Assembly (NCBI GenBank): GCA_900767825.1
Contig: CAAGAN010000031.1
Span: forward strand, 1 to 14,071
Length of the DNA stretch: 14,071 nt
Direction of reading: 5' to 3'
From: Bacilli bacterium
GTDB lineage: Bacteria > Bacillota_I > Bacilli_A > RFN20 > CAG-826
Shown here: piece after piece, positions 13,634 to 14,071 of the stretch
Layout: every line of letters begins with the position of its first letter
Numbering within the stretch: position 1 is the first letter of the stretch
Translations under genes and position numbers: made by a program
Notes under the pieces: generated by a model
Database searches by the model: none
The model's input: the letters and a program-made list of their open reading frames with translations, nothing else
What the model was told of the DNA's origin: nothing

Positions 13634-13708
13634 TTACACGATTTATGGCAAGGGTGCTAGTAAATTACACGATTATTCAAAAGGGATGCTAGTAAATTGA
13701 CACGATTA
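13634..13708. repeat. imperfect direct repeat, period about 31 bases
   Basis: Unit one (13650-13675) and unit two (13681-13708) share AAGGG-TGCTAGTAAATT-ACACGATTA, unit two having an extra A and an extra G. A third partial copy, TTACACGATT, lies at 13634-13643. Two and a half units are too few for a CRISPR array. Serial subterminal repeats of this kind occur at ends of some insertion sequences, for example the IS21 family; no transposase is in the window. Confidence 0.6.
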
Positions 13709-13755
13709 CTATTTTTGCCTTAATTTCTCAAAACAAAAATTATTACGAAGGATGA

Positions 13756-13784
13756 TTGTAATAATTTAGACTTTGTGATACAAT
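13756..13784 (+). promoter_or_regulatory. promoter of the hsdR-like fragment
   Basis: TTGTAA (13756-13761) and TACAAT (13779-13784) are 17 bases apart. Transcription would start near 13791, leaving about 24 bases before ATG 13815, which contain the weak ribosome site AGAAGTGA (13802-13809). Confidence 0.55.
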
Positions 13785-13814
13785 TTAAGTAAATTACAAA
13801 AAGAAGTGATAAAT

Positions 13815-13955
13815 ATGCATAACGCTGATTATACAACTGAGTACGAGGTTGAATCTAAATTTATTGATATTATAAAGAGAAACTGGTATCGATATTCTCC
13901 AATATCTTCATATGAGGAAATGGTTTCAAACTTCAGAGAAAAATTAAATTTATAA
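13815..13955 (+). pseudogene. N-terminal remnant of a type I restriction HsdR subunit
   Basis: This is a 46-codon frame. Its sequence resembles from memory the extreme N-terminus of HsdR proteins: YEVESKFIDIIKRNWYRY, then EEMVSNFREKLNL, aligning with the usual LExxFI...GY and NFRxQLN segments that precede the nuclease domain. An intact HsdR is around 1000 residues; here TAA follows immediately after LNL, and the next 116 bases show no continuing HsdR sequence in any frame that I can recognise. The promoter and weak ribosome site are preserved, which points to truncation of a once-expressed gene. A direct repeat just upstream supports rearrangement. Alternatively it is an unrelated small protein. 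Confidence 0.5.
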
Positions 13956-13981
13956 AACGTTATTTGCAAACGGGTGATGAA

Positions 13982-14071
13982 CTATTTCGATTTCATCGCA
14001 TCTTTTGAGCCAAATGTATCCCTATAACGCACCATGCAGCGCTTCTGGATGGCCATTTTAAGGAAAAGCAG
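13982..14071 (-). CDS. possible C-terminal end of a gene entering from the right edge
   Basis: On the minus strand a frame is open from the window edge to a TAG at 13982-13984, giving 29 residues with many basic ones (IQKRCMVRYRDTFGSKD in the middle). The composition is visibly more GC-rich than in the genes to the left. No family is recognised, and such a short open frame may be chance. Confidence 0.2.
   Translation of the reverse strand: MLFLKMAIQKRCMVRYRDTFGSKDAMKSK

Noticed and set aside
13584..13700. 38-codon frame on the plus strand
   Set aside because: It has no ribosome site, begins in a terminator loop and runs through the direct repeats, so it is very likely chance.
13634..13708. 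CRISPR array
   Set aside because: Only two full units with length differences and a tiny spacer; no cas genes are present.

Overview
The window is AT-rich bacterial DNA of low-GC Gram-positive type (Bacillota/Bacilli-like, possibly a gut-associated lineage near Erysipelotrichia or the non-wall Mollicutes relatives). I infer this from Shine-Dalgarno sites of the AAGGA/GAGG kind, AGA/AGG-dominated arginine codons, OmpR/PhoR-type and LytS-type two-component systems, a ROK glucokinase, a Trk potassium system and a secreted InlB-repeat protein. Tryptophan is encoded by TGG and the one tRNA is tRNA-Trp(CCA), so the standard genetic code applies. The species cannot be named from the sequence.

Layout. 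Positions 1-251 are a promoter region with palindromes and perhaps the first codons of a divergent gene. Positions 252-2334 hold a LytS-like histidine kinase and a response regulator with a SARP-type DNA-binding domain; the genes overlap at a run of nine G. A ROK glucokinase follows (2408-3355). Next come an OmpR-type regulator, its histidine kinase and a small membrane-anchored Ig-like protein (3523-5862). A glycerophosphodiesterase and a sirtuin overlap (5930-7401) and end at a bidirectional terminator. Facing them on the minus strand is a 572-residue secreted protein (7467-9185) with its own promoter, a CcpA/LacI-type operator-like site and a seven-G run in the signal-peptide codons.

After a regulatory gap come a DUF5662-like gene (9552-10154) and a potassium-uptake operon: an RCK_N-only protein, a two-domain TrkA-like protein, the TrkH channel subunit and a YqeY/GatB-type protein (10194-13353). 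tRNA-Trp (13382-13455) has a strong promoter inside the end of yqeY and a 16-bp palindrome as its 5' leader. Downstream the character changes: two terminator hairpins, an imperfect direct repeat, a 46-codon ORF resembling only the N-terminus of a type I restriction HsdR subunit, and an unassigned, visibly more GC-rich right edge. This looks like the eroded border of a mobile or defence region.

Together the genes give a sensing and envelope set (two two-component systems, an Ig-like membrane protein, a secreted protein), some central metabolism (glucokinase, glycerophosphodiesterase, sirtuin) and potassium homeostasis. The points most worth a second look are the two G-runs (9 and 7), the inverted repeat over the trk promoter, the split TrkA pair, the hairpin leader of tRNA-Trp, and the hsdR remnant next to repeats.
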